A stretch of 64,000 nt of DNA from Cotesia glomerata (GCF_020080835.1 NC_058158.1:13702001-13766000); one strand, 5' to 3'; shown: positions 22,413-37,180, numbered from the stretch's first letter. A program made the numbers and translations. The notes: generated from the letters alone by a model not told the origin.

Positions 22413-24193
22413 TACATACGCATACATACGTTGTCTCGGTTGCAGAGTCACTCTGAGAACTCTGTTTACTAAAGAAATAAACATATGGCCGACCAAAATC
22501 GAAAAATTTGGTGTGAATGTCAATCAAAATGTTTTAATTACAACTAAACGAAGCAATATCAAGCTTTGATATTGAATAGGGTTCATCATTAAAGTTTAAT
22601 GACAGGACTGAAAAAAAAAATGAGTCCTAAAATTTTATATATTTTTAGTTATCTTGACCACACCACCATATTTTGACAGTTATTTCCACTATAAGTTTTA
22701 AAAAACGGGTTTTTTCACTAAAGTCGGTAATTAATTTACAAATCAGTGTTTTTAATTAGTTCAGTAATTATTCTTCTTGCCATTAGTGTATTTTTTTAAA
22801 CATTTTTACGAGAATGATGGATTAAAAATACAATTTCTCTTGACGAGAGGGGAAACTTGATTTTTAGGCTCCAGTAGAGCCATGCCTTCGCGCGATCGCG
22901 CTTAAGGCATGCAAAAATGTTTATCCATATCTAAATTAGGATAATACATAAAAAAAAAACTTACTATTTCTTAGAGTCTTCAGTGGAAATATATTAGCTT
23001 ATCATACTTTAGGAGCTCTCTTTTAGTATCAGATTGATTTAAAATTTTTTAGAGGTCAACGAAAATTTTTAAAATTTTCAGAAATAAAGTTCAATGAAAA
23101 ATTAAAATTTTTTTCAAGAAAATTTATTTTTATTGTAAAATAATTCAACTTTTGGTTCAGAAATAAGCATCAAGAAATTTTCAATTCTTTCCTTTTAAGT
23201 TAATGTGCTGAAAAATAAAAAAGAAGTATACGAAACATCAAAAAAAAAAAAAAAGCTGACAAATAATCATTACAACTCAATTTTGAATGTACAACTATTA
23301 TAAATCGTTTGGTTCTTAATCATTTACTTATTCAATAGTTTCAAATTTTTAACAGTTATTACATTCAGTTTAACTAAAATTCTAGTCATGATAAACTAAT
23401 ATATTTCTACAGGATACTAAAAAATAAATAGTCGGTTTTTTTCCGCGTCTCCTAAATGAACGTAACAGTTGTAATTATATTCAAAGAGAAATAGGAATTC
23501 TTTAGTATTATACCGGTTATATCAACTGTGTAACATGGCAGACATATTACCAGTATAATGTCTAAAAATCCCATTAATCCATTATAGTGCATCTTGCCAT
23601 TTCTTTGAACATAATTCTGGTAACCATGCAACATGGTAATGATTTCCGCATGCTACATTGCGAGGATCCCAATCTCTTCTCTTCTTGTAACGTCAATTAA
23701 AACTATAAATATGATTTTTGGTATGTACGGTTGTACATTTATTTTTGTATCAGGATTGTTGTTGAAATTTATTAAATTTAAATGAATTTTAGGTGCTCTA
23801 TACTTTTTGTTGAAGATTTTGGGTTCTTGGAGGTTACACTTGATTGAAATTTAACATTTACAATATTTTGATTGACAGATTTTATAACAATGTTAACTTG
23901 ATTAAGATTATTGTTGACTTTTTATATTTAAGAAGGTCTGAAAATGGGCGCACAGAAAAGAGACGAAAATATTATCAATAAATAACGTTGATATGGATTG
24001 GAAAGCCTTTTGATTATAATAGTTATAAATATATCGTTGTTTTAAGATGAAACTACATAAAAAAGATTATTAAGTTAGAAAAAAGACTTGAAATAATTTT
24101 GTTTCTAAAGCATAGATTTACGATGTTATAAAGATAAGGAGAACAATGATAATAATAAAATGAACAATTTGAGAAGTGAATATAAATAACTAA

Positions 24194-24472
<279 letters not shown>

Positions 24473-24597
24473 GAACCTGAAAGAAGAGTCAAGGTCTTCC
24501 AAAGAGCTTCTCATCTCTCAGGGTTTCGCGAACCTTGTCTCCAACACTACCTCCGATATCCCTTCCCGAGACTCACTTGATAACTCTCTCTTAAAGA

Positions 24598-24603
24598 AAT
24601 AAA
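24598..24603 (+). terminator. Antp: Candidate proximal polyadenylation signal
   Basis: AATAAA 126 bases after the Antp stop codon; a second lies at 24790-24795, followed by an A-rich tract. In such AT-rich DNA the hexamer is frequent, so use of either site is uncertain. Confidence 0.3.
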
Positions 24604-25828
24604 ATACCCAGATTCCCCTTTTTATGTTTTGCAAATTACCCTCCTCAGTAATGACGCTTACCTTGTCGTGTTAATCAAGTTGCTCGTACCAAAAAGATGA
24701 CAAAGAGAAAGAAAACATATTAAGTGGAATGACCGAGAGGTGATGGATTATTAAGTTGTTTGACTGTGAAAATTTTATTCAGGTCGATAAATAAAGTCAC
24801 GGGAATAAGCAATTATTTAAAAAAAAAAAAAAAAATTAAAAAAATACAAATTAATAATGGATTTAACAATATGATGAAAATAATAATAATAAAAAATAAT
24901 GATAATGTTTCAAAAAAACTGGATTACTTGATATAATCAGAACCGCGTTAACCTCTATTACATTTTGTCGAATGCAATTTATGGAAGTCTCTTTAGAGAT
25001 ACAAAATATAAAACATGTAATTTAAATAGACGAAAAAAAATTTCGATAAAAGAATGCTGTGGTGTTGCAAATGTTATATATAGATATCTATATATACAGG
25101 GCATTCCATGTTCACTCATCCAGTCAAAAATTCTCGCTCTCTCTGATTTGCTTGACAATTTTTTTGAATAAAGATTTATAAGTGATAATTTTATCTTTAT
25201 TTTCAAATTCCTTCACATTTGAATTTCTTCTCAAATCTATAATTCATAGCGAAGATATTCTGATCTTAGAAGTGACACTTGGTGATTCAAAATATTTGAT
25301 ATTAGTAAAATAATTAGTTTCTAGAGGAGAGTGAAAATTTTTGACTGAATAGTTTAACATTGACTGTTCTTTATATAAATTATATACTTATAACTAGTAA
25401 GAATGGTACAATGCAAGTCTGAGAATATATTAATATTATATATTGTGTAATGTGAGATGTACATGAAAGAATGTAAGTATTAGTATATTATAATATATAA
25501 ATATATATAAATGTCACCAAGGATATGATAATAATTTGCGTTCAAAATCTAGGATCAGTTGATTATTTATTCTCATATGTCTTACATTTATTTATATAAC
25601 GCATACATAAGCGTTTACTCGTGTAGATAATCTATATTAGTGATAGATGAACATTATTATGGTATTTCGAAAATTATTTAGATAATGTCTCTACAACCGC
25701 GATGGCTCGATGAGGATAAAAAAAAATTTTCAATTCGTGCCAACTGTTAGTCTTGACACGCTATTATGCGTGACAATGTGAGATTATCATGGGGAGGATG
25801 AAGCAAACCACACTTTTTTATTTCATCC

Positions 25829-25970
25829 AAGGTAAAAGCCCCAATAGATGATCACGTACCAGTATATGATCACTCCATGTATTTGTATATCTATATTCAC
25901 AAATATAGGTATACAAATACATGGAGTGATCATATACTGGTACATGATCATATATTGGGGCTTTTACCTT
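25829..25970. repeat. 142-bp near-perfect foldback downstream of Antp
   Basis: AAGGTAAAAGCCCCAATAGA then TGATCACGTACCAGTATATG is mirrored by a complement ending TATTGGGGCTTTTACCTT. The arms are about 60 bp with few mismatches, and the loop is short (around CTATATTCACAAATATAG). No clear target duplication. It may be a MITE with AAGGTAAAAGCCCC ends. If within the Antp 3' UTR it would form a strong hairpin. Confidence 0.8.
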
Positions 25971-26385
25971 GCAGGTCCAGTGAAATTTAATAATAGAGAA
26001 TACGAATAGTGCATGTAGAAAAATTTATAGAATTTAATACGACAAATTTTTTATCCAGTAAAGTTTTTTTTTTTTTTTTTTTTTTTTGTGTAACAACTTG
26101 TGTACTGATCATCATCATTACGTATATCAGCAGTCAACAATTTGTAATTGTATTTAATTCTGATTTAAAGAGTAAAAGCCCAGTGCTTGATAATTATAAG
26201 GAAAATGTAAAGTGCATCGAAAAATATTAGCAAGTGTGTATATAAATTAAGGCTGGTAATTGTCATCGGTTATGAAACAGCTACCCTACTTTTGATTATT
26301 TTCATCTACCAGGTTAGTACTGAAAAAGTCTCATTAAAATCTCATTTCATGGCTACAGTGTTAGATTTTTTTTAAATCAAAGTTA

Positions 26386-27498
26386 CACTGATAAAAAAGC
26401 TTTTTTGATTCAAGAACAATATTCTTGACCAGAACCATTAAAAAAAAAATAAATAATAACAACGATTTCGTTTTCTTTTAAAAACTTTACACTCTTTCAG
26501 AAACAAGTACACTGATAGAAAAACAATCTTGATTCAAGAAACTTTTTTTCTTCAAAACTTGAACTTTTGAAAGTAGATATATTTCTTTCAAGAATTTTTG
26601 TCTCTTGGTTCAAAATAGGCGATAACATTGATTCAAGATGTTACCGACTTGTGTTAAGAATAACTTTTTTTTTTTTGTCATTAATTTACTTATTTCCAAG
26701 AAATTAGTTTTTTTTTGGTATAACAATTAAAGACTATTTAGTTTTTGAAATATACTTTGATGAATTAATTTAAGTTTTTTAAACGATAATGTTATTTTGA
26801 TTGAAATAACTTAAATGTATCGATTGAAGATAATATAGCTCTTAAGCCAAGAAAATCTAAATCAAGACAAGAAATTCTTAAAGCAAAATAATCATTTGTC
26901 TTCCAAAATAAATTCTTAGATCAAGAAAATATCTCTTGAGTCAACATAAATTTTCTATCAGTGTATCTACATTCAAAATATCAAAAAAAATTTTCCATTT
27001 AAAAAATAACAAATCCGCGAATTTTTAGACCACAACAAGAAAAAACTCTTCGTTAGCAAGCTAATTTTCATAAATTAAGAATGCAATTAACAAAATGGAT
27101 ATTCTTTCGGTTGAAGTAAAGTTTTACTTAGCAAAAATAATTTCTTGTTGCTACAAAAAAATTAAGGTTTTCTACGAAATTTTTTTAGCTTGAGTATTTA
27201 CTTGAACCAAGAAAATTTATGAGGAAAATCAAAATAGCTTCAGCCCAAGTAAAATTTTTTTTAAATCAGAAATTTTTCTTAGTTCCAGAAAATTTGATTT
27301 TGTCTTTGAAAATATTTTTTTTTGAGTTAAGAAAGAATTGATTTTTCTGGTATGGCAAGTAGAATTTATAAAATTCTTGGATAAAAAACTTTTTTTTTTC
27401 TTGAGTGAATTTCTAAAATTGAGAGAGCTGAAAATCTTGAAACAAGAGTAAATTTTGATGAGAATATTTTTCCTGAATCAAGAAATTTTTTTTCAGTG
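26386..27498. mobile_element. CACTGATA-type MITE, outer copy (degraded)
   Basis: The left end CACTGATAAAAAAGCTTTTT (TA before it) pairs with a right end AAGAAATTTTTTTTCAGTG at 27498. The body between 26964 and 27498 is full of TCAAGAA/TTCTTG words like the 22172 element but diverged. The inner copy at 26510-26963 has inserted into it. The pairing of these two ends is an inference. Confidence 0.5.
26510..26963. mobile_element. CACTGATAGAAA MITE, inner copy
   Basis: Starts CACTGATAGAAAAACAATCT and ends AAATTTTCTATCAGTG, with TA on both sides (26508-26509, 26964-26965). The length is 454 bp, longer and less symmetrical than the 22172-22412 member but with the same TCAAGAA-type internal words. 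No coding capacity. Confidence 0.7.
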
Positions 27499-30400
27499 AA
27501 TCATAAATTTAAAACAAAAAATGAAAATGCTCGATTTCTCTGATATGATCTGTACAAAAAACGTTTTATTGATTGAAATTTATCATAAAACAACCCTATC
27601 GAAAAAAATGTATCCTTCCGTTGTGAATGCGCGGTCAAGTTACCAGTGACATTATAATCTAGTTTTGATAAGACGAACGCGGGTGTATAAAAAACGCAAG
27701 ACACGCATGGAAATGTCGTATAACCGGAAAAAATAAAAATAATTTAATTAAGTCTGTAAACTTTTATTATGATCAAAAGATCTGGAGAGCTTAGTACGAT
27801 TGTAAATAAATTACAATTATCAATTATTTCATAAATAAAAATTCACCTAACGTTTTGGAGCCAAAAGCGCATACAACCGTCCGTAAAAAATATTATATCT
27901 AGCGCAAGTAATAATCAGGCATAAGTAATAATAATGATAATAATGATTTTTATACAAGAAAAACAATAATTTGAATAAATTGGTCCAAAGCATGTAGTGA
28001 ATCAGCCCCCGATTTGGTACTGGGCATTTTCTGTTAATGTATTAGCGTGAAATAATTTTCGATTTCCGGGAATTGAAACGAAAAATTTTTCTAATGCCAT
28101 ATGACTAAATCCTCACAATAATTTTCTCATGAGTCAATTTGTAGTTCCAGAAGTCGAATAAACGCACCGCGGTAAATTAATGTGCTGTGTTGTAAAATAA
28201 GTTCTATCATTTAAATTATTTTTATTATTATTATTACTATTATTTTTATTATTATTATCAATACTATCATTATGACATCGTATTCTTATTATAAAAATAA
28301 ATATTAATAAAAATTGAGAATAACAATATTCGTATTATAATAATGTAAAAATGAGTAAGAACGATGGTTTACGTAAAAATGAAACAATAAAATTTATGAA
28401 ATTTTTTTCATGAGCTCGAAATGTTTATTAAGATATATATTATTATTATGTCTAACGAGATGTAAGTAAAGTATGATTTTTAAATATTGATGTGGAATAT
28501 TATTTGCGATATTGCTCTTTTATTACTTAATATCTATAATAAAATTAATAATAAAAAATAATTATTAGAATTGATATACGTAAAATATGGTCAAACTCAT
28601 CTGTCTCGAGTACGACTAGCCTTTTATATGCATCAATAAATTTATTTATAAATATAAATATTGTAAAATTTGACTTTAAATTTGATGCGCTATGATGAAT
28701 AAGGATAAATATTATACTCATTGACTATCGTTCGTTGCAACCGGTAACACGTTGACGTGCAATTTAAGAGCCCGTCGTTATTATATTTAATATAATATTT
28801 TGATTTAATGTACGTGTATAAAAAACTGGTAGATGTACTGAATAAGATGATACTGGTAGTTACAAAAAATATATACTTATGAGGTTTGAATAAAATTATT
28901 TAAAAATTCCCGTATTCTGCTCTGATGAAATAAAAAATTTGTTAAAGACTTTTAAATTTTGACTTTGCTTTTTTTTTTTTAGTTTTGTACAAAAAATGCG
29001 GCGGGTTATAATAATGATGTGTTATAAAATTTTTTTGTATTCAAAAAAAATTTTTGTTAATGGAGTAGGGAATAAGTTTACATGTAAAATAATATTCGAA
29101 AAAATTTCAATTCATCATGACGCAGAGACACTGATTCAAAACATAAATTTGGCCTAAATTTTACATTTAATTATTACAAGTAAAACACAAAAATCATTGA
29201 AAGATTTAAAACATTTTTTTATGAAATTATTTAGGAATGAATAAGCATATAAAGAGAAAAAATAATATGCTTAATCTAAAAAAGTTTAACTATCAATCAT
29301 GTAAGATTTTTTGATTGTTATTAATTGGTAGTAATTAATTATAACAAGAAAATATTCAAATTTTATTTGTCAGGCTTCTCAGTAAAAAAGAAAAAAAAAT
29401 CTTGACTGAGAAAAAAATATTTTTTTTTAACGATTTTCAAATTTACGTGGTTTTGTCTGAAGTATTTGAAATTTTTTTTGAAATTTTACTATAAACAAAA
29501 TATCTTTTTAATTGAAACATATAGTTAATTACAACTAAAATTTTTTTATTATTATTAAAAAAATATTGGTCTTTGAAAGTAATTATCACTCACAATAGTG
29601 ATTAAAAAATTATTATTTTTTTCAGACTTTGTATAAAATACAGTATCATTAAAAATGGTAGTGTTTTTTTAAGTAACTTCAGTACATGAAAAATTGAGAA
29701 GTTAACAGCTAAAATTCCTTAACTAAAAAAATTTCTTAACGTATTTTTAGATTGAAAGTTATATAATTGGTACGATTTATTTTAGAAGTAAACATTTTTA
29801 TTTATAAGTATAAACGTGTCCGTTGCAGCGAGCGAGGGTGAAGCAAGTTATGGTAAAAAAGAAAAAAAATGAAACAATAGAAACCACCAAACGGTTGGGA
29901 TTTTTAAGTTCTCTATTTCATTCGATTTAATCAAAGTGAAATGCTCGGAAGAGAAAAGAAGACATAAATAAGTAACAATAGGAGTCGACCATATAAAATT
30001 TTCAGAGAGATGTAAATAATTTAATATTTTATTGAATTTATATAGTTCATCTGAAGTCGTAAAATAATCGTTTAGAGAATATTATATATATATAAGGCAT
30101 TAGAAATAAATAATTAATGCCAACTCGTAATATTATTTAGTTTCGTAGTATTTATTATTATGATATTATAGTTTTAAAAAAATGAAATCTTTTATTTGTT
30201 TTTGATCAATGTCTAATAAATATTTTTTACCAAGTAAAAAAATGCGTACTTACACGAAGTTTAAAGTGCAAAAAAATTACTTTTTCCATTTATTATTTTA
30301 TTTCTTTTGTATTTTTTCTGTGCTCCTTATAATATTATGTATTGAGATGAGTCAAAATTCTCAATCATTTACAAATATTAATAAAATATCAACAAGATAT

Positions 30401-31191
30401 ATTACATACATCGAATTTTCTATTTTTATTTATGTTCCTATTTTTCGAATGCTCAATAGCAAGGATAAAAAAAATACTAAATTAGAGCTTAAAAAGAAAA
30501 AAAAATTAATAGCAATCATACTCCAAAAAGGTTCAATTTTTGTCGTTTAAATTTTCAATGAAGAGTTCCAGGTCAGACTTTATTATTTTCGTACCTATCA
30601 GTAAATAACTATCACCGACAACAAATTGCAGTTTCTAATAAAAATATTTTTTAACATTTTTTTGTACAGTTATTATTTATGTATGCAAAAATATTGAGTA
30701 ATTGATAAATATATTTATAAAATATAAAAATGGGCGCATTTATTTTAAAATAATAATAATAAAATCATTGTGTCATCTAGTCAAATTGTCATTTTTCTGT
30801 GCAGTATTGTAACTTAAAATTTTGGTTTATTTATTTTTAAATTCAATTTATTTATTAAATAATACAGAAAAATAAAAAACAAGTTATCAGCTAAAGATAA
30901 TAATTGATCTTTAGGTGAAGGGCTCTATTGTATAAAGGCTGAAAAAAATTCAGTGAATTTGATTTTAAAATGTTATTAGTTGTTAGCATTATAAATGATA
31001 TTTATAGTAATTCATTATAAATAAGCAGGGAGTTTTTAAATTGTCTTATATGTACAAACTTAATTTGATAAAATACAAAATACATTACAATTGATCTATA
31101 CATGTAACTTTTATTTTTTTTTTTATTTTATCATATATTACTCTAAAATATTAATAAAATAAAATAATTTCGCTGTTAATACTTATGATAA

Positions 31192-31192
31192 C

Positions 31193-31262
<70 letters not shown>
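31192..31262. repeat. (AAT)n microsatellite
   Basis: About 23 uninterrupted AAT units. The Tyr- and Leu-run frames read from its minus strand (31151-31448) are artefacts of the repeat. Confidence 0.97.
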
Positions 31263-31263
<1 letters not shown>

Positions 31264-32829
31264 TGACTATTATCTGTAGAAGACAATTCCTCGGATCTTC
31301 TTTTCTTTTCTGTCGGCAATATGAAAAGAGCGACGTCTGGTGTAACAGCGTAGAATTTGCGAGCCACCTTACTGTATACGATACCACGTAGGTATAATAG
31401 GTACCTGTATGATAAAAACAAAACTTTAACAACGTAGTAGTACAGCATATAAAGGAGATTAAATATATTAATATAATATGTGTATATGATTTAAAAAAAA
31501 TATTTCAAATAATAACAAATGATAATAATTTTTCAGAGAGAGATAACAATGGGCACACTGAGAGTTTAGGGAGGGGAAAAAATTACGATACTATTTTTAT
31601 TATTTTACAGTGACATTGTAAATCTTGTAATACATTTTTTAAATAAATGATTAGTGTTATGTTATTTGCGCTGCTTATGTACTGCAAAAATCTTTACACA
31701 ATTTTTACATTGGTCTCAATAATTTATGTAAGCATGCTCAATATTTTCGAGTAAATAAATAGATATATTAGAGTAAATAACATTGTTAATCATAATTAAA
31801 ATTAACTTGCGTCATTAAAACCAGGTAACACGATATACGTATGTACATTGTCCAAATGTGCAATCAAAAATTTTGAGAAAAAAAAAGAAAAAAGAAGAAA
31901 TCAAATCAGAAGTATAAATAATGAACCCAAATAAATTATTTAAAATAATGTATAAATAAGTAAATAAAATAGTAATAATAGGTGACACACGTGACATCGA
32001 GAGTAAATCTCAATATTAAAAATGAAAAACGGGGTTAAGATAAAGTTTATATATATAAACGTATATATAATATGTATATATAACATGTAAGCATTATGAA
32101 CGATAATACGTAATAAGTAATAATTTATTAACATACATATATTACTATAAATTATTATTATTATTATAAATATAAATATAGTTAGATGATTATGATTTTA
32201 GAGTATATACGTATATATAATTATTTTGTAGTGTCTCAAAATATGTAAACTAAATGTATACATGAAAAAAAAAGTATGTCAACTTATAGCTACTAAAATT
32301 ACCATTACTTATATGAGTAAGGAATACTATTATGAAAGAATGATAAGATACTTATTTTGAATGAATGTCTGGGCGTCAAATAGTGTTATGGGTTTCTCAT
32401 AAAAAATAAAAAAAAAAATAACAACTAAAAAACTAAATAAAAATAAAAAAATAACATGGGGACGTAACGATTAAAAAAACGTTAATAGTATTAATGCCCA
32501 CGTCGAGTCTAAAAAACCATACTGTATTATATATAAGAGTCTGTCCATAATAATAATAACGACATTAATTATAATAACTGTGTTTGGAAACGAGAAATAA
32601 ATTGTGGTTGAATATGATAATGATTTAAATTTCATTTTTGGGGGAAGGGGGTAAAAAATATCACAAACTATAGTAATTACGAATTTCTAACGTTAATTAG
32701 AGTCTGTATTTAAGGGATGGGTGGGGGTGGGAGTGGAGGTTATTGGTATCACGAGTGCGTAATACTTGTATGGTTATAAATGAATAGTAAATGAAAAACG
32801 GGAAAAGTAAATCGGAGATTCGTGTGCGA

Positions 32830-33180
32830 TGTGAAAGTTGATATGACTCTGGGGGGTCTTCTTCTAAGGGTGTCTGTGAGTTTGCATTTATGTACGTATT
32901 AAAGCGGAAGGAACCATTGTATAATCCAAGATGGCCTCCGAGTCAGAGAGGATTATTATTGGCTAATACGAGGCGAGAGGCTCCGCCTTGGCTCATGGTT
33001 CGTGACGGGATGATTTATTGGATTTTCTGTCTGTTCGCCCCTGCAATACATACCATACCGTGCCTACTTCTCTCTCTAGGTAGGCATGTATATCCGGGAC
33101 TCTACTTGCTTTTTCAACTTCTGATTGACCTGAACAGCTGTTGCGTCTTTTCTTGCCATTTCAACTCTACAGGGTACATC
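32830..33180. promoter_or_regulatory. Candidate regulatory block downstream of Antp
   Basis: A GC-richer island after 8 kb of AT-rich DNA. It contains CAAGATGGC at 32927-32935 (reverse complement fits the Pho/YY1 consensus GCCATCTT), GAGGCGAGAGGCTCCGCCTT and a TTTATTG word near 33012. A plus-strand frame of 124 codons crosses it without recognisable content. Possible enhancer or PRE between Antp and the next Hox gene. Confidence 0.3.
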
Positions 33181-33779
33181 ATCACGCTGCACTTTCAAAT
33201 TGTTGACGTCCACTACTGGATTCTCTTGTCCTTTCTTTCTCGTTTCTTTCTTGCACTTATATAGCCTTTTTATTTATCCGTTACTTATATATAGCCTCAT
33301 GGTAATGATATTATATGATGATATGTCTGCTACACTTGGATCGAAAAATTATTCTTAACCAACTCGCTCAAGAAATCTTTTTCTAAAACTTCTACTCTGG
33401 ATCATATTTATTCATCATAAAATCAAGAGATAACTTTCCGCTGAATGAGAAAGAGTTTAATAGATACTGTCCATTCTCTACGCTCACTGAAAAGGTAATT
33501 TTACTCACCTAATTCATATTTATTTATCGTACTTATATTTATTTAAAAGTAGTTTATCATTAACACCTCATTCAATTTGCAAGTAATGTTACTGAACGAT
33601 CCACACATGGCTGAAATGACCATAAATGTGGCGAATGAATAATTTAAAAATTTCATTATCATAAAAAAAACTACCATAGTTAAAAAATTAATGTTTTGAT
33701 AGTACTTTTTCATGAGCAATATACGATTAGAATTCAGAGTCTGTTGCAGTGAATCTAATTCAAAAATTTCTTCTTTTGC

Positions 33780-34080
33780 AGGTGGATTTGAAATTTTTCG
33801 AAGCAGATGGGTCACTTGGACGTAACAGTGAAACAAATTGGGTAAAGTGCCCGAAGGTCGAAATGAGATTGCACACAACATGCGAAGCGGAATAGAAGGA
33901 AATAGTGCGGTGACGAGGAAGTACAAGAAGGAAAAAGTATACGCCAGAGAATTTATGGCCGCTTTATCACTTTGCTGGCCTTGCCACACGCGTTTACCGT
34001 ACGAGAGAAGAGCGCTGGGATCTTCACCGATGAACTTTGGCACTCGACTTTACAGACACTTGTCTCAGCAAAGAGGTGAG
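33780..34080. promoter_or_regulatory. Candidate regulatory block with TTTATGG site
   Basis: Normal-GC DNA in an AT-rich desert, with AATTTATGGCCGCTTTATCA at 33950-33969, which overlaps a posterior-Hox/Caudal-type TTTATGG (33952-33958) and a GCCAT core on the other strand. Frames cross it on both strands (33543-34043 minus, 166 codons; 33838-34173 plus, 111 codons). Neither has a recognisable domain, and the minus one runs into AT-rich hydrophobic codons. Either might be real, but a conserved non-coding element is likelier. Confidence 0.28.
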
Positions 34081-37000
34081 GCCATTCAAACTTTTCCCTC
34101 ATGTCTTTTTCCTGTTTTATTGAGATACTACTATATGGTAATCAACTACGTATCACTCAATCGATCGACTTGAAATTTCTATCGAAATGCCTTTGAGTTT
34201 GATGAATGAATCGATCGCTACTTTTCGTGGTATTAACCGATAAAAATTGATGGTTCTTCGATTATTGATATAATGAATAGCTGATTTTAGAATCAGGCTA
34301 TGTTTGAAAATAAAAAATTGAAATATATTCAAGTGTTTCATTTTTTTTTATTTTATAGAAAATGTGTTCGTCAATTATCATGTCGTATTAAACAAAAATT
34401 GGCAAAAATCGTATTAAACAAAAGTTCTTTCTAAGAGAAAAAAAAATTATCTTTATTTTAGCACTTAGCACTTCAAACATCTCTCTTGTTAGGAGACAAT
34501 TAAGCAATAATGTGCCATCTATCAGAGGTTTTTAACACTACTTTTATGTATGGGAATATATAATCATATCGAGCTTAATATGTAAATATTAAGCCATATC
34601 TAGTAAATTTCAGATAAAAATCAAGCCATATCAGGCCGTATGAGGATATTTCAAAAATTATATGTGGGCATATCAGACCGTTTCAGAAGTAATCTAAGAC
34701 AAGAAACATAACATTAAGATTTAGAGTTGGAAGCTTCCAACATAAAATATTGAAAAAATGGATTTGTGAGAAAAAAATCAAAACCCTTTAAAATTTTTTA
34801 TTAAAACAAGAAAAAATTTAGATGGTTCAGATTACATAATACACATTAAGAGCTTTGTCTAGTTTAGTTACCCACCACCTAATACAAAACTACTACCACT
34901 TTTTACGTGACTAGCATTAATAAAACAATAAAAAATAAAAATATTTTTCATTTATCATGATTATTTCAAGTGTGAAAAGCAAAACGTATTCAAATTAAGA
35001 TATAGCAACTATTTATAACAATAAAGTTTCCGACCCCTTAGTAATATTATATAATATGATATAACTAATACGAAGGGTAAAAATCACCTGGAGTCTCCAT
35101 AATACTACGTAACATTCAATAAGGACTGTTGCACTAGAATAAAATTTCGTTAAAATTGACAGTCTATGCTTATATTTTCAGCTGACTTTGAAAAGTTAAC
35201 AGATCTGAATATTGTATAGAGAATATAAGAAAGAATTCAACCTTTGTAAAAATTGTTTTATTATTTCCTTAATTTTGAGAAAATTTCGTCATTATATTTT
35301 TTTTTATGACAGTAATTTCAAGTAGTATAAAATCATAATATAAAATGATAATAGATTGAACGAGAAAGTATTATTGATTAATTAGAAAAATTTATAAATA
35401 TAAGATGTGAATAGATAATGATTTTGACTTTAGCTGCTAAAATTAGAAAATCACATTGTTATGGTGATGCACATGTTAAATGCTTTGCACTTCAAGTGTG
35501 CAATAGTACCGCTGAAGAAACTACCAACGTTTACTGCTAAAATAATTAAATTGGAATGGCCAATTAACTTCATAGAGTTCAATTTAAGCAACTGTGCCGT
35601 CCTTATTTTCTGAAACAATCATATTTACTTAAACCGAAAGGATTAACAATATACTTTATTTTCTTTTTTTTTTTTTTTTTTTTTTTAAGAATTTTTTTGT
35701 GTGTAACCCATTGATTTGTTTTACTTGCAAACGAAATTGGTAAATTGTAAGATCATAGTTTGTAATGTCAATTCATTATTATGCATTATACAAATAGAAA
35801 ATTGATAAGTAATATTGCATTGATTATATATGTTCATTACATCGTTAGTGTAATTAAAGATATAATCTCTTCAGATAAATGTTAACCTTTCGTCAGTCGT
35901 ACTATAAAGAAATTCTTAGTAAACACTAATCAAATTCTATATAAAGGGTTACTAGAGTATAAATAAAATACTAAAACAGCAAGATGAACAAAGACATAAA
36001 TTGTTTGTTTAAAGTAAACGTATACCGTTAAGTATTGAGCTTGCACTGTTTTAATGTCATTGAAATCCGTATGGTGATATTCAAATTGAAGTATTATGAT
36101 AAATTTGCTCTGGTGGAGTACTATCTATGACAGTTTTATTGCTGTGCTAATTGCCTGTAGCCTACAATAAGCATCAATCAACTCGGTTTATATACATGTA
36201 CATTGTAAATTAATGCGTGAAATAAGTTGAATTCTTTTTGTTAAAATAAGTGCATTTTTCTGTATTGATATTAATATTTCAGTACACTAGAATCTTATTA
36301 TTGTATTATTATAATCGAATTAAATATTCTATATGTACATTGCTAAACTTCATTGCAAGTTACAACTAAAAGTGTTGTTCAAATCACACTCATAAAAAAT
36401 CTTTATCATTTATCGTCTAATAAAATTTGTAAATAATATCATTTTTTATAGTAACACAAGTTTTTCGCTAGAAGTTGTCGATATAATAAACGTATATATA
36501 ACGTAAAACGAGCCATAAATCAATAAAACAGCTACCCCTCCTTTAACTTACCCTGGTCTATACCATGTGTAACGTATATCACGTGCATGTCTATCATCGC
36601 CCTTGATGAATCTTGTTACAATTTACTTTTGAATATTAACACCTTGTCTTAAAAAATTCATAAAACCATAAATGTCAAAATAAAAGTAACTAATAATTTT
36701 CAAAATTAGCATTAAAATTTAATCATCAAGGGTACAGAACTATAGATAAAGTTCACAGTGAAATCTTTTCCGTGAAATTAACATAATTCGATGAGTATAA
36801 ATAACAAAACGGCGAAAAAAAAAGACTGTAGACTTACTATACACAAAGATTTGATGTTCTTAAATATATAAACTTACACAAATGAGGGTTAAATTTACAC
36901 TGTGACGAAATATTTTTATTGAGTATCGTGAGCTATTGTAAATCAAGAGGAAAGCTCCAAATATTACCAATAAACAACATTGATGTGTATTGGAAACTTT

Positions 37001-37180
37001 TTAATTAAAATAACAATAATTACCTCCAACTAAGGGATGTATTCACACATATATTAAAGAATTTTTATACGTAGATTATTAATTTAAGAATAAATTTCTT
37101 TTTAGTTCAATAAATATAATGACTTTTCAAAAATATGTAATTAAATAAACTTGTTCTTTTTTATTTTTTTTGCAGATTAA
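34080..37180. other. AT-rich intergenic DNA, no feature seen
   Basis: Only homopolymer runs (T run at about 35663-35688) and AT-rich sequence. No gene, foldback or recognisable element was seen. Confidence 0.6.

Larger units (their letters stand above)
24473..32610 (+). other. Antp: Antp 3' UTR and downstream AT-rich DNA (end unknown)
   Basis: After the stop codon the sequence is AT-rich with no supportable gene. Hox transcripts often have long 3' UTRs with alternative polyadenylation, so much of this may be transcribed. AATAAA hexamers occur at 24598, 24790 and repeatedly further on, the last well-isolated one near 32596. It includes a foldback (25829-25970), nested MITEs (26386-27498) and an AAT microsatellite. 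27500-31190 holds nothing but AT-rich sequence. The boundary is arbitrary. Confidence 0.4.

Noticed and set aside
31151..31448. Poly-Tyr and poly-Leu frames
   Set aside because: Translations of the AAT microsatellite.
33543..34043. 166-codon minus-strand frame
   Set aside because: Longest frame outside Antp, but no recognisable domain, and its second half is AT-driven hydrophobic codons; kept only as a possible regulatory block.
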